DNA from: Saliterribacillus persicus | Lineage (GTDB): Bacteria > Bacillota > Bacilli > Bacillales > Amphibacillaceae | Assembly: GCF_003337485.1 (NCBI RefSeq) | Contig: NZ_QPJJ01000001.1 | Coordinates: 62,001 to 126,000 of the forward strand | Reading direction: 5' to 3' | Length of the DNA: 64,000 bases | Shown here: one piece after another, positions 1 through 8,870 of the stretch | Layout: every line of letters starts with the position of its first letter | How positions within the stretch are numbered: position 1 is the first letter of the stretch | The notes under the pieces: generated by a model | What the model was told of the DNA's origin: nothing | Seen by the model: only the letters and a program-made list of their open reading frames with translations | The model's database searches: none | Made by a program: the position numbers and the translations under genes

Positions 1-194
1 AAATTTAATAAATAAAGGTTTTGCATATCAAGTCTCTGGTTTGAAGTCATCTAATCCCTCCTTGCGATTATTGCACGTCCATCCATCGTACATAGAGATT
101 TACTACTTTTTAAAGATACCATAATTTAAGCTTTGCTTCGAGTTGTTATCATTTCTATTTCCAAAATAATTAGTATTTTTAATAGGAGAAACAC

Positions 195-266
195 ATGCAA
201 GCTATCTCATTTTTCGTGTGGTTATATGACTCTCCATCCGATATAAGCGTAAAAGAAAAAGCCTGA
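195..266 (+). CDS. possible 23-residue small ORF
   Basis: An ATG lies six bases after an AGGAG sequence at 184-188 and opens a 23-codon frame ending in TGA at 264-266. The peptide (MQAISFFVWLYDS at its start) is partly hydrophobic and matches nothing I recognise. Its 3' end runs into the hairpin that terminates the convergent PHP gene. Only the ribosome binding site supports it. The stretch from 1 to 194 shows nothing else I can name. Confidence 0.15.
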   Translation: MQAISFFVWLYDSPSDISVKEKA

Positions 267-280
267 CAAATGTCAGACTT
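251..280 (-). terminator. rho-independent terminator of the PHP/ECF operon
   Basis: Read on the minus strand, AAGTCTGACA and TGTCAGGCTT pair around a very short loop and are followed by TTTTCTTTT. The hairpin starts immediately after the PHP stop codon and closes the minus-strand operon. Confidence 0.6.
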
Positions 281-1053
281 TAGATAGAAACTTCCTCTTT
301 GATTATCGCCTTTTTCATATATTTTTTCACCAAGACAGCTGCTTTTACTCTAAAGAAAAGGTCATCAGCTATCTGAAGCTCATAAGCATTCGCTTTTATT
401 GAAGCTTTAAGCATTTCTACATTGGTACAATCCTTCTTAAAATCATTTCCTACAATTCCATATTGCAAAAATTGATGGGTATCACTTCCTGCCACAACAG
501 GTAAATTTACTTCATCTGCATAACTAATTAATTCAGCTTTACAAGACTCAGATCCTTTTGCGTAAAGATCTTTTCCATTTAAATCAAGTGCGTCTAACTT
601 TTTCATTTGCTGCTTTGTAATATTTTTAGCTAGAGGTGTACTTTCTCTAAATGGATGTGCCCCGATCTTAAGTACATCCATTCCTTCTATTAAATCCATC
701 AAGGAGTCAAAAGGCATAAATTGTTCAGGCTCGACATGACTATCTAGTTGTTTTCTTATCCATTTGATAGTTTTTCGATCAGCTATTAATAAAATGTGTC
801 CGCCTTCTTTAACATCGACCTCAATCCCTGGAAATACTCGAACATCATGTACGTGATAATAGCCATCCTGATAACTATAATGTTCATCTAAATAATCATA
901 GATATCAAAAAAGCGAATAGTATTAAAGTGTTCGGTTAAGGCTAGTGCATGCAAACCAGATTCACTCGCTTCTTGTATCATGGTGTCAAAATAATCCGGC
1001 ATAAATGTAGACTTTTTCGATATCTTTACGTGTGTATGAAAATCAATAATCAT
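280..1053 (-). CDS. PHP-domain metal-dependent phosphoesterase
   Basis: The protein begins MIIDFHTHV and carries the PHP metal-ligand motifs in order: HTH near residue 6, LTEHFN near 43, PGIEVDVKEGGH near 80, GAHPFRE near 136 and AGSDTHQ near 190. The family hydrolyses phosphate esters such as histidinol phosphate or nucleotide phosphates using a di- or trinuclear metal site. I chose the start at 1053 because GAGAGGG lies just upstream; a longer frame to 1104 has no such site. It is the last gene downstream of an ECF importer, with 17 bases between it and ecfT, so it probably acts on the imported compound or a phosphorylated derivative. The substrate is unknown. The fold assignment is firm and the role is inference. 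Confidence 0.8.
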   Translation of the reverse strand: MIIDFHTHVKISKKSTFMPDYFDTMIQEASESGLHALALTEHFNTIRFFDIYDYLDEHYSYQDGYYHVHDVRVFPGIEVDVKEGGHILLIADRKTIKWIRKQLDSHVEPEQFMPFDSLMDLIEGMDVLKIGAHPFRESTPLAKNITKQQMKKLDALDLNGKDLYAKGSESCKAELISYADEVNLPVVAGSDTHQFLQYGIVGNDFKKDCTNVEMLKASIKANAYELQIADDLFFRVKAAVLVKKYMKKAIIKEEVSI

Positions 1054-1070
1054 CCAAAAAACCCTCTCTA

Positions 1071-1877
1071 TTAAATAGTGAATAACAAAATAACATAAAA
1101 ACAAGATCCTATTAAAAAATAAATATCTTTCCGGCCAAACTTCATATCTATTAACTTTAATTTTTTTACTTGTGGATGATTAAATCCATAAAATGACCCT
1201 TTTGTTTCTAATGCTTCTACGGTTGTTCTCGCCCTTTTAGAAGTACTTAGGAGTAACGGATAAAAGGATAATACAGCTATTTTTCCGAAATAAATAATCG
1301 AGCGAATATATAGGAATCCATGCTTATTAGGAGCTTTACCTCTTAATCTAAAAGACTGGAAAACATGATGATACTCTTCTATTAAGGTCGGAAGCATTCT
1401 ATATCCGTAAGCAATGGAAAACGATACTTGTCCAGGGACTCCAATTTTCAATAAACCATTACTTAATTTCTCTGGAGTCATCGAGCAAAATACACTTATA
1501 CTCGCTAATGAGATCACAGAAAGCTTTAACGTTAAGACAAGTAATGGCAAAAGAATGGACCAATCACCTCCAAAAAACATGGCCACGATTAACATATAGC
1601 CACCTTGACCGAGCAGGCCAAGACACAAAATAAAAATAATTAATGGGCTAACTTTTGCAGTAATAGTGGTGATGACCATAAAAATAAACATTCCAATTAG
1701 AATTGATTCTTGATGAATAAACCAAGGGACAATCCCAAAAAATGTGTACCAAATAAAGAGTGTGCGAGGGTCAAGCTGTGCTAAAAAGGTATGGCCATTT
1801 CCATAAGCTGTATTAAGTAATTCTATTTTCACTTGTTCTACGGATAACTTATCGGTAAATTTACGCGTAAACTCCAT
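1071..1877 (-). CDS. ECF transporter transmembrane subunit EcfT
   Basis: This 268-residue membrane protein has about six hydrophobic segments in two groups (residues about 38-120 and the C-terminal end 240-265) and the long cytoplasmic coupling region typical of EcfT. That region contains RMLPTLIEEYHHVFQSFRLRG and SKRARTTVEALETKG; in EcfT two short Ala-Arg helices here dock into the ATPase pair. It overlaps the upstream ATPase gene by 17 bases, which indicates translational coupling. The order S component, ATPase, EcfT, PHP reads as one transcription unit. It resembles the YkoC/YkoD pair of Bacillus, but no thiamine-pathway partner is present, so I would not carry over the thiamine role. Confidence 0.8.
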   Translation of the reverse strand: MEFTRKFTDKLSVEQVKIELLNTAYGNGHTFLAQLDPRTLFIWYTFFGIVPWFIHQESILIGMFIFMVITTITAKVSPLIIFILCLGLLGQGGYMLIVAMFFGGDWSILLPLLVLTLKLSVISLASISVFCSMTPEKLSNGLLKIGVPGQVSFSIAYGYRMLPTLIEEYHHVFQSFRLRGKAPNKHGFLYIRSIIYFGKIAVLSFYPLLLSTSKRARTTVEALETKGSFYGFNHPQVKKLKLIDMKFGRKDIYFLIGSCFYVILLFTI

Positions 1878-3600
1878 CTTTTGCCTCCTTTTTCAAATAA
1901 GCATCCACAAATTGATCGACCGTATAAATATCTTTCATGCCTAACATTTGTGCTAAGTTTAATATTTGAGGCGATTCTAGTCCTGCCCGAGTAAGTAAAG
2001 CTTGATTTTGGAAAACAGAATCCCGATCCCCATCATGAATAATGGCTCCTTCATGCATGACAATAATCCGATTGGCGAACGAACAAGCAAGCTGCATGTC
2101 ATGGGTTGCAATCATTACGGCATCTAATTGATCCTTTAAGTTTCCAAGTAACGAAGTAATGTGTTTTCTAGTACCTATATCTAAATTTGCAGTTGGCTCA
2201 TCTAAAAGCATAAGCTCCGGATCCATTCCCATTCCAATTGCAAGTGATGCACGTCTTTGCTGGCCTCCACTTAACAAACGACTATCCCTTTCCTGTAAAT
2301 CAACTAAATCAAATTGCTTAAGAATTTGATTTACTATATTTTTATAACCAGGAACTTTTCGGGATTTCATGTAAAAGGACACATCCTTTTCGACCGAATC
2401 ATCAATAAACATTTGCTCTGGATTTTGATAAATGTACGTTACTTTTTCAGCCAAATGTTCTGGCGGTGTTTTTGAAATATTCTTTCCATTTACAATAATC
2501 GAGCCTGAGTCTGGTTTAATTAATCCAGTGACTAGACGCATGAGTGTAGATTTCCCTGCTCCGTTGTTACCTACAAGAGCAATATGATCTCCTTTATATA
2601 TGGTTAGGTCTATTCCATCTAAAATTTGCATTTTCTCTCTCGTAAGTGTCTTATAACCAAAGGAGACATCACTAAATTGCACTACTTTCTCTCTTTCCTT
2701 TTTACGTATAGGAAAATCTAAGTTTGTACTATCTAGTTGATGTTTTTGAAAAAAATACTGCGATTCTGTTAAAGTGATTGGTAAAAATTCTTTCTTCTGC
2801 TGAGACGGCTGCTGACCCGCTAAGTTTATCTCTGATTTTTTAAGATAGAAGGCCGCTTGTGTTACTTGTGGCGGATAAATCTGGTGTTTCATCAATAATT
2901 CGACATCTAAGAAGGCCTCCTTCACCTTCTTTTTCCAAACAACAGAACCCTTATCCATCAGTACAACCTGATCCGCAAAACTAGCGATAAATTCAGTATG
3001 ATGCTCAATCACAATAATGGTTGTACCTTCAGCATGAAGCTCCTTTAATATTTTATAAATGTCTTTTGCATGTGTTGGATCAAGCTGAGCGATTGGTTCA
3101 TCCATAATGATAATGGATGGACTTAATGAAAGAATACTAGCTAGTGCCAGCAAATGCTTTTGGCCGCCACTTAATTGCCAAATAAAAGCATCCTTCACAT
3201 CATATAATCCTACTTTTTTTAATGCTTCTGTAGCACGATCAAGGTAATCCGTATAACCATAATGAAGCGGTGCAAAACAAGCATCTTCTATTACTTTTGG
3301 ACTGACTAATTGGTTTTCAAAATCCTGATAAACATAACCAACATGCTCAGATAAGGAAGCGACTTTACTTTCTAAAGTATTTATTCCGTTAACTGTTACT
3401 TCACCTTCAAAATCTCCAACATAATAATGAGGAATGAGTCCATTAATTAATTTGCACAAGGTGGATTTCCCACTACCATTCCCTCCTATAATTGCTACAA
3501 ATTCTCCTTCATCAATAGTTAAAGAAGCATTATCTAGAACATTATTTTCTGCTCCTGGATACTGAAACGTGACGTTGTTTATTTCAATTTGGTGTTTCAT
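1861..3600 (-). CDS. ECF transporter fused double ATP-binding subunit
   Basis: Two complete ABC ATPase domains are fused in 579 residues. The first has Walker A GGNGSGKST near residue 39, a signature LSGGQKH near 143 and Walker B IIIMDEP near 163. The second has GNNGAGKST near 343, LLSGGQQRR near 444 and LMLLDEP near 465. This is the YkoD-type arrangement in which EcfA1 and EcfA2 are one chain. It powers import by the neighbouring S component and EcfT in the membrane. The gene overlaps the S-component gene by four bases (ATGA type) and ecfT by 17 bases, so the three are coupled. A linker of about 60 residues between the domains (about 250-310) is not recognisable. Confidence 0.9.
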   Translation of the reverse strand: MKHQIEINNVTFQYPGAENNVLDNASLTIDEGEFVAIIGGNGSGKSTLCKLINGLIPHYYVGDFEGEVTVNGINTLESKVASLSEHVGYVYQDFENQLVSPKVIEDACFAPLHYGYTDYLDRATEALKKVGLYDVKDAFIWQLSGGQKHLLALASILSLSPSIIIMDEPIAQLDPTHAKDIYKILKELHAEGTTIIVIEHHTEFIASFADQVVLMDKGSVVWKKKVKEAFLDVELLMKHQIYPPQVTQAAFYLKKSEINLAGQQPSQQKKEFLPITLTESQYFFQKHQLDSTNLDFPIRKKEREKVVQFSDVSFGYKTLTREKMQILDGIDLTIYKGDHIALVGNNGAGKSTLMRLVTGLIKPDSGSIIVNGKNISKTPPEHLAEKVTYIYQNPEQMFIDDSVEKDVSFYMKSRKVPGYKNIVNQILKQFDLVDLQERDSRLLSGGQQRRASLAIGMGMDPELMLLDEPTANLDIGTRKHITSLLGNLKDQLDAVMIATHDMQLACSFANRIIVMHEGAIIHDGDRDSVFQNQALLTRAGLESPQILNLAQMLGMKDIYTVDQFVDAYLKKEAKDGVYA

Positions 3601-4454
3601 GAAATCCGCTTCTCTTCTTTTAAAGTTTGCTTTCTCTTATTCATGAAAATAACGGTGATAAGCGCAATGCAAAATGCAACTCCCATACTTATCCAAATGA
3701 AGATATCCCCAACCTCTGCTTCCCATTCCACATTAAATCCTGATTCAGATAAAAATTCGAAAAGAAAGGCAAAGCCTGCCAGGAATATTCCTAATACCAC
3801 GAGACGCGGACCAATTATTTCTCCTAAATGATAACGATCTTTTGTATTACGAGGCTTCATACCAAGTAATGGTTCAATTTTCCCGTATAGTCTCGGAACT
3901 AAATACATAGTTGGTAATAAAGCAAAAAGGATACCTGAAAATAATACGTCATTTAAAAAGGCAAAGCCTTCAATTACCACAACACTCTCAGCTAAACCAG
4001 GAACAGCTTCTAATTCTTCTACACCTACCCATACCTTTAAAATATCTACCATAGAACTAATCGCTTGATGAATAATTACACCGAGCATGGCAGCAATTCC
4101 AACTTGACGTTTATTCTTTGGATCGCGGACAAACGTTCCAGCAACATACATAGCTAAGGAGAAAGCAATAAACTTCTCTAATTCTCCAAACCCTCCGAAT
4201 TGTCCAAGCATGAGTTCTCCGAAGATGATCTCACCAAGAGATGCGCCAATAGCAGCATAAAGCGGATGAAATAAAATACAAAGTGTCAATGGTATAAATG
4301 CAAAATATTCAACCGAAAATTCAAGTGGTCCTAGTCTTGCCTCTGGTATTAATTCGGTAATCATATTCGATAGTCCGTATAAAGACATTGACAGAATAAA
4401 AACCATCATTTTTTGTGCTTGCGTTAATTTATACCGTTCTCTAATTTTCACCAT
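3597..4454 (-). CDS. ECF transporter substrate-specificity (S) component, substrate unknown
   Basis: A 285-residue integral membrane protein with about six to seven hydrophobic segments: residues about 16-35, 45-72, 88-108, 118-140, 165-190 and two near 215-270. It is encoded directly before a fused ECF ATPase and EcfT, which makes it the substrate-binding S component by position. It is longer than the usual 180-220 residues, having an extra pair of C-terminal helices after a cytoplasmic loop near residue 200. I do not recognise a thiamine, biotin, folate, riboflavin or cobalt signature, and the leader carries no vitamin riboswitch. The RpiR-type regulator opposite hints at a sugar-phosphate-related ligand; this is inference only. 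A good ribosome binding site, AGGAGG, precedes the ATG. Confidence 0.7.
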   Translation of the reverse strand: MVKIRERYKLTQAQKMMVFILSMSLYGLSNMITELIPEARLGPLEFSVEYFAFIPLTLCILFHPLYAAIGASLGEIIFGELMLGQFGGFGELEKFIAFSLAMYVAGTFVRDPKNKRQVGIAAMLGVIIHQAISSMVDILKVWVGVEELEAVPGLAESVVVIEGFAFLNDVLFSGILFALLPTMYLVPRLYGKIEPLLGMKPRNTKDRYHLGEIIGPRLVVLGIFLAGFAFLFEFLSESGFNVEWEAEVGDIFIWISMGVAFCIALITVIFMNKRKQTLKEEKRIS

Positions 4455-4488
4455 TAATAAGTTCCTCCTTTTATTAGCTTGTCTTCAT

Positions 4489-4602
4489 TGTAAATTTCTA
4501 TTATTAAAGAGATTTATGAGAAGCGTTAAAAGGATGTAAATTTGTTAACTTTTATTATCATGATGTAAATTTTCTTTCATATTAAAAAATAGGCGTAAAT
4601 TT
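4489..4602. promoter_or_regulatory. four TGTAAATTT-type repeats between ECF operon and rpiR gene
   Basis: The motif TGTAAATTT occurs at 4489-4497, 4535-4543 and 4564-4572, and as GTAAATTT at 4595-4602, all in the same orientation. The last three are 29-30 bases apart, close to three helical turns. They fill the space between the divergent S-component and rpiR genes. I infer that they are binding sites for the RpiR-type regulator and perhaps parts of the two promoters. On the minus strand TTTACA, contained in the second copy, could serve as a -35 box. Confidence 0.45.
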
Positions 4603-4647
4603 TTTGATATATTGAGTGAAGATTATCGATTAAGGAGGAACGGATTC

Positions 4648-5481
4648 ATGCTGAATTTCGAATGGGAAACAAATGATATGACAGCAAGTCAAATAAAAAT
4701 AGCAAATTATATCCACAAACATACCCAACAGGTTTTACTATCTAGTGAAAAAGAGATTGCAGAAGCAGTAGAGGTAAGCATTGCCACTGTCTCACGCTTT
4801 TGGAAGGTGGTTGGCTATAGTAACTTGAAAGATTTTAAAATAACCATGAGAGAGTATATTGAAGCATCCCCCGCGAGTAAAATTAAACATGAGCTTCAAA
4901 ATAATGAAAGTGAAAGCATTACATTCGTTAAATTAGAGAAAATCTTAGATCAGCTACATCAAACGATGGCACATATCAATGCACATACCTTTAAAAAGGC
5001 TGCTACTAAAATTGCAACAGCTAATCGTATTTTCATACTAGCACCAGGACCATCCGAAGGCTTAGGTAGACTCCTTGCTTATCGATTAAACCGCTACGGG
5101 ATAGACATCCATTTTATCGAGAAGCTTGGGACAGAGTTGTTTGAAGACTTAGCTCATATAAAAGAAAAGGACTTAGTGATTTTATTTAGCTTCGGAAGAT
5201 TATTATCAGAAGCAAAAGTAATATTACTCCATCAACGAAAAAAACATTACCATAGTCTGCTTATAAGTGATCAATTAGTAGCTGACTTCACAAATGAAGC
5301 AAGTATCACTCTTTTTGCAAGTCGAGGCGAGAGAAGTGAATTTCATTCGATGATTGCTCCTACTTATTTAATTGAACAATTGATTTTAGCAGTCGGTAAT
5401 CAAGATAAAGAAACAAATCTATTAAAGTTAGAAGAGCTTAGCACCCTACGAAAAGCCTATGCTAGCTACCTTCCACGTTAA
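4648..5481 (+). CDS. MurR/RpiR family transcriptional regulator
   Basis: The N-terminal domain (about residues 1-75) is a helix-turn-helix of the RpiR type: SEKEIAEAVEVSIATVSRFWKVVGYSNLKDFK. Residues about 110-250 form a SIS sugar-phosphate-binding domain, with FILAPGPSEGLGRLLAYRLNRYG and LVILFSFGRL visible. Members sense phosphorylated sugars and repress or activate adjacent catabolic genes. The start at 4648 is supported by AAGGAGGA at 4632-4639; an in-frame TTG at 4612 lacks a site. It is divergent from the ECF importer/PHP operon and most likely controls it through the TGTAAATTT repeats. The ligand is not known. Confidence 0.85.
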   Translation: MLNFEWETNDMTASQIKIANYIHKHTQQVLLSSEKEIAEAVEVSIATVSRFWKVVGYSNLKDFKITMREYIEASPASKIKHELQNNESESITFVKLEKILDQLHQTMAHINAHTFKKAATKIATANRIFILAPGPSEGLGRLLAYRLNRYGIDIHFIEKLGTELFEDLAHIKEKDLVILFSFGRLLSEAKVILLHQRKKHYHSLLISDQLVADFTNEASITLFASRGERSEFHSMIAPTYLIEQLILAVGNQDKETNLLKLEELSTLRKAYASYLPR

Positions 5482-5594
5482 AATGTCGAATATGTTCGAA
5501 ATTTGTCACAATAAATATATTGAACCTTTCTTCCTATAGTATTATACTTAAAAGTAGAAAAATATAACTAACTATAGGAAAGAGGGACCATTTT

Positions 5595-7070
5595 ATGCAC
5601 TTAGTAGAGGAAATGAAGTACAAAGATATGCTAAAGAAGAACATGCTGATGCTTATTATCATGGCAATCACATTACTTACGGGCTTATTACTGTCACTTG
5701 CCGTGCAACAATATACAACAGTAACATTTTACGGAATCGAATTAATTTTAGCTTTCATCTTATTTTTTGTGTTTCATAAGCTTTTAAAAATGCCAAAAGT
5801 AATACCTTATATACTTGTAGCAATATTCTATTTGTCGAATGCCTTATACATATTTACTCAAGGAAGCAGCGCACCAGTTTTCTTAATCGTAATCTTTCTA
5901 AGTCTATTCGCAGCTATACAGTTAAATAATAAAGTTTTTTTCACCGGACTGAGTCTTGGTATACTCGTTATTTTTTATAACTATTGGATGATGGATAAAT
6001 CCAATGAAATCATGGGACAATTGTTTCAGTATTCTCTTTTTACCACGATTTTAACTGGAGTTGTTTTCTTCTTTATTATCCAAAGCTCTTCTAGAAGAAT
6101 GGATGAATTGGCAAAATACTTAGTTGAGACAGAAGAGAATCAAGCTAGAAAAGAAAAACAAAGAGTACAAATTGAAACCTCAGTTACTACGATCATCGAA
6201 AAAATATCAGAAGTAAATGAACAACTTCAAGAAAACGTCAATACGCAAAATGAGCTTTCCGAAACCATTCAGGAAATTTCACAAGGCAGTCAAACACAAG
6301 CAGAGCAAATTTCTGAAATTTCTTCTAGTACAATGGAAACCAAACAAAATGTAGATGAAGTACAACAAACTTCTCTTACCTTGTATGAAGAATCGAACCG
6401 TGCTAGTGACATGACTGAAACCGGCAAAGAAAAGATGAACACGTTAAACGAAAATAACCAGGCTTTAGAAAAGGTTATTGGAGACCTAAGTAGAACGTTT
6501 GCTGAGTTAACCGAAAAAATATCAGAAACCAATCGTTTTGCTGATACAATTAAAGAAATCACAGAACAGACTAACTTGTTAGCATTAAATGCTTCTATTG
6601 AAGCGGCTCGTGCTGGTGAAGCTGGAAAAGGATTTGCTGTTGTTGCAGAAGAAATTCGTAAACTAGCAGATGTAACCGGTGAAACAACTGAAAAAATCAC
6701 AGAAAACTTGGCTTCCTTAAATACTTCTAATGAACAAGCAGTAAAGCAAATGGACAAGAGTATGGAAAACTTCGTAGCAGGAATGCAAGCTTCGGATGAA
6801 GTAACAGGTTATTTTGACCAATTAACGAAAACTACAGAGACTTTAAATCAAGGATTAAGAAGCTTCACAGTTCTTGCAGAAAAAGTACAAGAACAATCCA
6901 ATGGAGTAGAAGCATCCACGAATGACCTTGCTGCCATCATTGAAGAAGCATCGGCTAGCTTAGAGGAAATGAGTGCAACTGTCACTACATTAACTTCAAG
7001 CAATCAAGCGTTAGCTGCCATTATGGAAGAAACCGTAGATCAAACTAATCGCTTAAAAGCAGAATTTTAA
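5595..7070 (+). CDS. methyl-accepting chemotaxis protein with six-helix membrane sensor
   Basis: Residues about 15-165 contain six closely spaced hydrophobic segments with only short loops, so there is no extracytoplasmic ligand-binding domain. The cytoplasmic half (about 190-491) is a long coiled coil with the conserved hairpin tip [21 protein letters not shown] followed by [14 protein letters not shown], which binds CheA and CheW. There is no HAMP domain between them that I can see. The family relays attractant or energy signals to the flagellar motor. The sensor may perceive membrane or redox state rather than a soluble ligand; that is inference. A GAGGG site precedes the ATG. The gene is monocistronic, with a strong terminator after it. 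Confidence 0.85.
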   Translation: MHLVEEMKYKDMLKKNMLMLIIMAITLLTGLLLSLAVQQYTTVTFYGIELILAFILFFVFHKLLKMPKVIPYILVAIFYLSNALYIFTQGSSAPVFLIVIFLSLFAAIQLNNKVFFTGLSLGILVIFYNYWMMDKSNEIMGQLFQYSLFTTILTGVVFFFIIQSSSRRMDELAKYLVETEENQARKEKQRVQIETSVTTIIEKISEVNEQLQENVNTQNELSETIQEISQGSQTQAEQISEISSSTMETKQNVDEVQQTSLTLYEESNRASDMTETGKEKMNTLNENNQALEKVIGDLSRTFAELTEKISETNRFADTIKEITEQTNLLALNASIEAARAGEAGKGFAVVAEEIRKLADVTGETTEKITENLASLNTSNEQAVKQMDKSMENFVAGMQASDEVTGYFDQLTKTTETLNQGLRSFTVLAEKVQEQSNGVEASTNDLAAIIEEASASLEEMSATVTTLTSSNQALAAIMEETVDQTNRLKAEF

Positions 7071-7101
7071 TACTACAAAATAACACATTAAGATTCAAAA
7101 A

Positions 7102-7134
7102 ACGACCACATCCTAAATTGTGGTCGTTTTTTTT
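7102..7134 (+). terminator. rho-independent terminator of the chemoreceptor gene
   Basis: ACGACCAC at 7102-7109 pairs with GTGGTCGT at 7120-7127 and is followed by a run of eight T. It lies about 30 bases after the stop codon. Confidence 0.85.
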
Positions 7135-7313
7135 ATTATGTAATCTCTTCAAGATGCATTGTAATTCTATTAATAACATCTACCTATATATTTATAACTT
7201 AATGGTCATCTTTTGTTTTAATTTAAGGCGTATTTTAACTTTGATGGTGGAGTAATTATCCAAACTATTTAAAAATGATCTCTCCACTTCAGAAGAGACC
7301 ATCTTTTTATTAA

Positions 7314-8417
7314 TTATTCACCCCAAATTTCATTTGCCACATCTACGATAAATTTGAGTTTATTCCATTGTTCATTCTCGGTTAGAACATTTCCATGGTG
7401 GGTAGAAGCAAAACCACACTGTGGACTCAAAGCTAGCTGATCTAATGGAACAAAATTAGAAGCTTCTTTTATTCTAGTAATAATTGCATCTTTATCTTCT
7501 AATTCCCCACTTTTGGAGGTAACTGCTCCTATAACAACCGTTGCTCCTCCTCGTGGAATTTCTTGTAAAGGTTTAAAATCGCCAGAACGTTCATCATCGT
7601 ATTCTAAGAAAAATCCATTCACCTTTTCTTTTGCGAAAAGTGTTGGTGCAATTAATTCATAGCTTCCTTTAAAAGCCCAAGTAGAACGATAATTACCTCG
7701 ACATAAGTGAGTTGTAACGACTAAATCCTCTGGCTTATCCTCTAACACACCATTTACAACTCTTAATGCTAGATCAATATATTGATCACGATCGTAGACA
7801 TCTCCATCAAAGTTTAAGTCCGGAGAAGATAAAGCTGCAATATATACGTCATCAAATTGCAGATAACGACATCCAGCATCATAAAAAGCAATAACCGCTT
7901 CCTTATAAGCATTTATAATATCCTGTGCAAATTCTTCAATGTCTGGATACACCTCACGATTTCTGAGATCAGCGTGAAAGAATTGGTTTGGACTTGGAAT
8001 AGTCTGTTTAGCTACAGCACGATCCCCAACGATTTGTTTGAATTCTTTAAAATCCTGTATAAAAGGATGATCTTGATTAAAAGATATTTTTCCTGTATTG
8101 CGGACATTATATCGTTCTGTTTCCATATCTGCAAAATGATAACCTTCTTCTGGCACATATCCTTCATAGCCGTTAAAGTGCTCCATGAAATCTAGGTGCC
8201 ACCAAGAACGACGAAATTCACCATCTGTCACGAGCTTTAATCCAACTTCGACCTGCTTATCGACAATTCGAGTAATTTCTTCGGTCTCTATTTGTCTTAA
8301 TTCTTCTTGTTTAATCGTGCCTGCTTTATAATTCTTTCTAGCTTCGTGCAGTCTATCTGGTCGAAGTAAGCTTCCTACGTGATCTGCATGAAATGGTGCT
8401 TGGTTAGTAAGTGTCAT
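7314..8417 (-). CDS. MetE-like methionine synthase (YxjG/YxjH type)
   Basis: A 367-residue protein matching the short cobalamin-independent methionine synthase C-terminal family: FHADHVGSLLRPDRLHEAR at the start, LVTDGEFRR near residue 62, QFDDVYIA near 192, HLCRGN near 238, FFLEYDDERSG near 269 and LSPQCGFASTHHGN near 330. The His, Cys and Glu of HLCRGN, the LEYD stretch and the PQCGF cysteine are the expected zinc and homocysteine site. It lacks the N-terminal half of full-length MetE. Bacillus YxjG and YxjH are S-box regulated and linked to methionine synthesis. Here too a SAM-I riboswitch and terminator precede the gene, so its expression should rise when SAM is low. Gene symbol not assigned because the two paralogues cannot be separated. 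Confidence 0.88.
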   Translation of the reverse strand: MTLTNQAPFHADHVGSLLRPDRLHEARKNYKAGTIKQEELRQIETEEITRIVDKQVEVGLKLVTDGEFRRSWWHLDFMEHFNGYEGYVPEEGYHFADMETERYNVRNTGKISFNQDHPFIQDFKEFKQIVGDRAVAKQTIPSPNQFFHADLRNREVYPDIEEFAQDIINAYKEAVIAFYDAGCRYLQFDDVYIAALSSPDLNFDGDVYDRDQYIDLALRVVNGVLEDKPEDLVVTTHLCRGNYRSTWAFKGSYELIAPTLFAKEKVNGFFLEYDDERSGDFKPLQEIPRGGATVVIGAVTSKSGELEDKDAIITRIKEASNFVPLDQLALSPQCGFASTHHGNVLTENEQWNKLKFIVDVANEIWGE

Positions 8418-8600
8418 TTTATTTCATCCTTTTTCTGTATAGTTTATCTAGCAGACAATCCAAACATATGGTTCCTTATCCAGAAAAATTCGTAATTACT
8501 TTACACATCAACTATCTATCCCTTAATCTTATTATGAATAACTATTATTAAAAGCAATAAAACCTTTCTGCCTATAAATATTTTATTTCCTTAAAAGTAA

Positions 8601-8630
8601 AAAATCCTCTCCTTATATAAGAAGAGGATT
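8601..8630 (-). terminator. SAM riboswitch expression-platform terminator
   Basis: On the minus strand AATCCTCTTC, a short loop and GGAGAGGATT are followed by TTTTTAC. It lies just downstream of the S-box aptamer and about 180 bases before the metE-like start, as expected for transcriptional attenuation. Confidence 0.8.
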
Positions 8631-8634
8631 ACTA

Positions 8635-8757
8635 TCATTTAGCTCTTCTTATCTTCAAGCACATGCTTCTGGAATTAGCACAGTATAATAATTAAATTAT
8701 TATCTGTTGCTGAGGCTTCAAAGGGCCAAGTCCCTCCACCTCTCTTGATAAGTTATA
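8635..8757 (-). promoter_or_regulatory. SAM-I (S-box) riboswitch
   Basis: The minus strand shows the conserved S-box core: CTTATCAAGAGAGGTGGAGG, then GACTTGGCCC, GAAGCCTCAGCAAC, and later GTGCTTGAAGATAAG closing the P1 helix. These match the Bacillus consensus for the SAM-binding aptamer. With SAM bound the downstream terminator at 8601-8630 forms; without SAM the terminator's 5' arm pairs with the P1 3' strand. It controls the MetE-like gene. Confidence 0.92.
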
Positions 8758-8779
8758 TGTATGTAATTGTCTGTCTTAT

Positions 8780-8808
8780 ACTCTACACCGTATTATTTTC
8801 ACTGTCAA
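8780..8808 (-). promoter_or_regulatory. sigma-A promoter of the riboswitch leader
   Basis: A perfect -35 TTGACA (8803-8808) and a -10 TAGAGT (8780-8785) are separated by exactly 17 bases. Transcription would begin near 8773, about 20 bases before the aptamer. Confidence 0.75.
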
Positions 8809-8840
8809 CAGAAAAAATGTGAATATTTTGAAAATGCAGA

Positions 8841-8870
8841 ATTCCTATCTATTTAATAGGAATATTTTTT
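8841..8870 (+). terminator. orphan terminator-like hairpin
   Basis: ATTCCTAT (8841-8848) and ATAGGAAT (8856-8863) enclose a seven-base loop and are followed by ATTTTTT. No plus-strand gene precedes it, since the last plus-strand gene ends at 7070. It could end an antisense or small transcript from the riboswitch region, or be a relic. From 8871 to 9281 I see only AT-rich DNA with the response-regulator promoter presumably in it. Confidence 0.4.

Noticed and set aside
1414-1599. 61-codon plus-strand frame inside ecfT
   Set aside because: It lies entirely in antisense to a clearly coding gene, has no ribosome binding site and no recognisable content.
4455-4611. vitamin riboswitch (TPP or other) in front of the ECF operon
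   Set aside because: I looked for TPP, FMN, cobalamin and biotin-type conserved boxes in the minus-strand leader; none is present, only the TGTAAATTT repeats.
6290-6757. 155-codon minus-strand frame in the chemoreceptor gene
   Set aside because: Antisense shadow of the coiled-coil coding region with typical Ser/Val/Phe-rich composition and no start signal.
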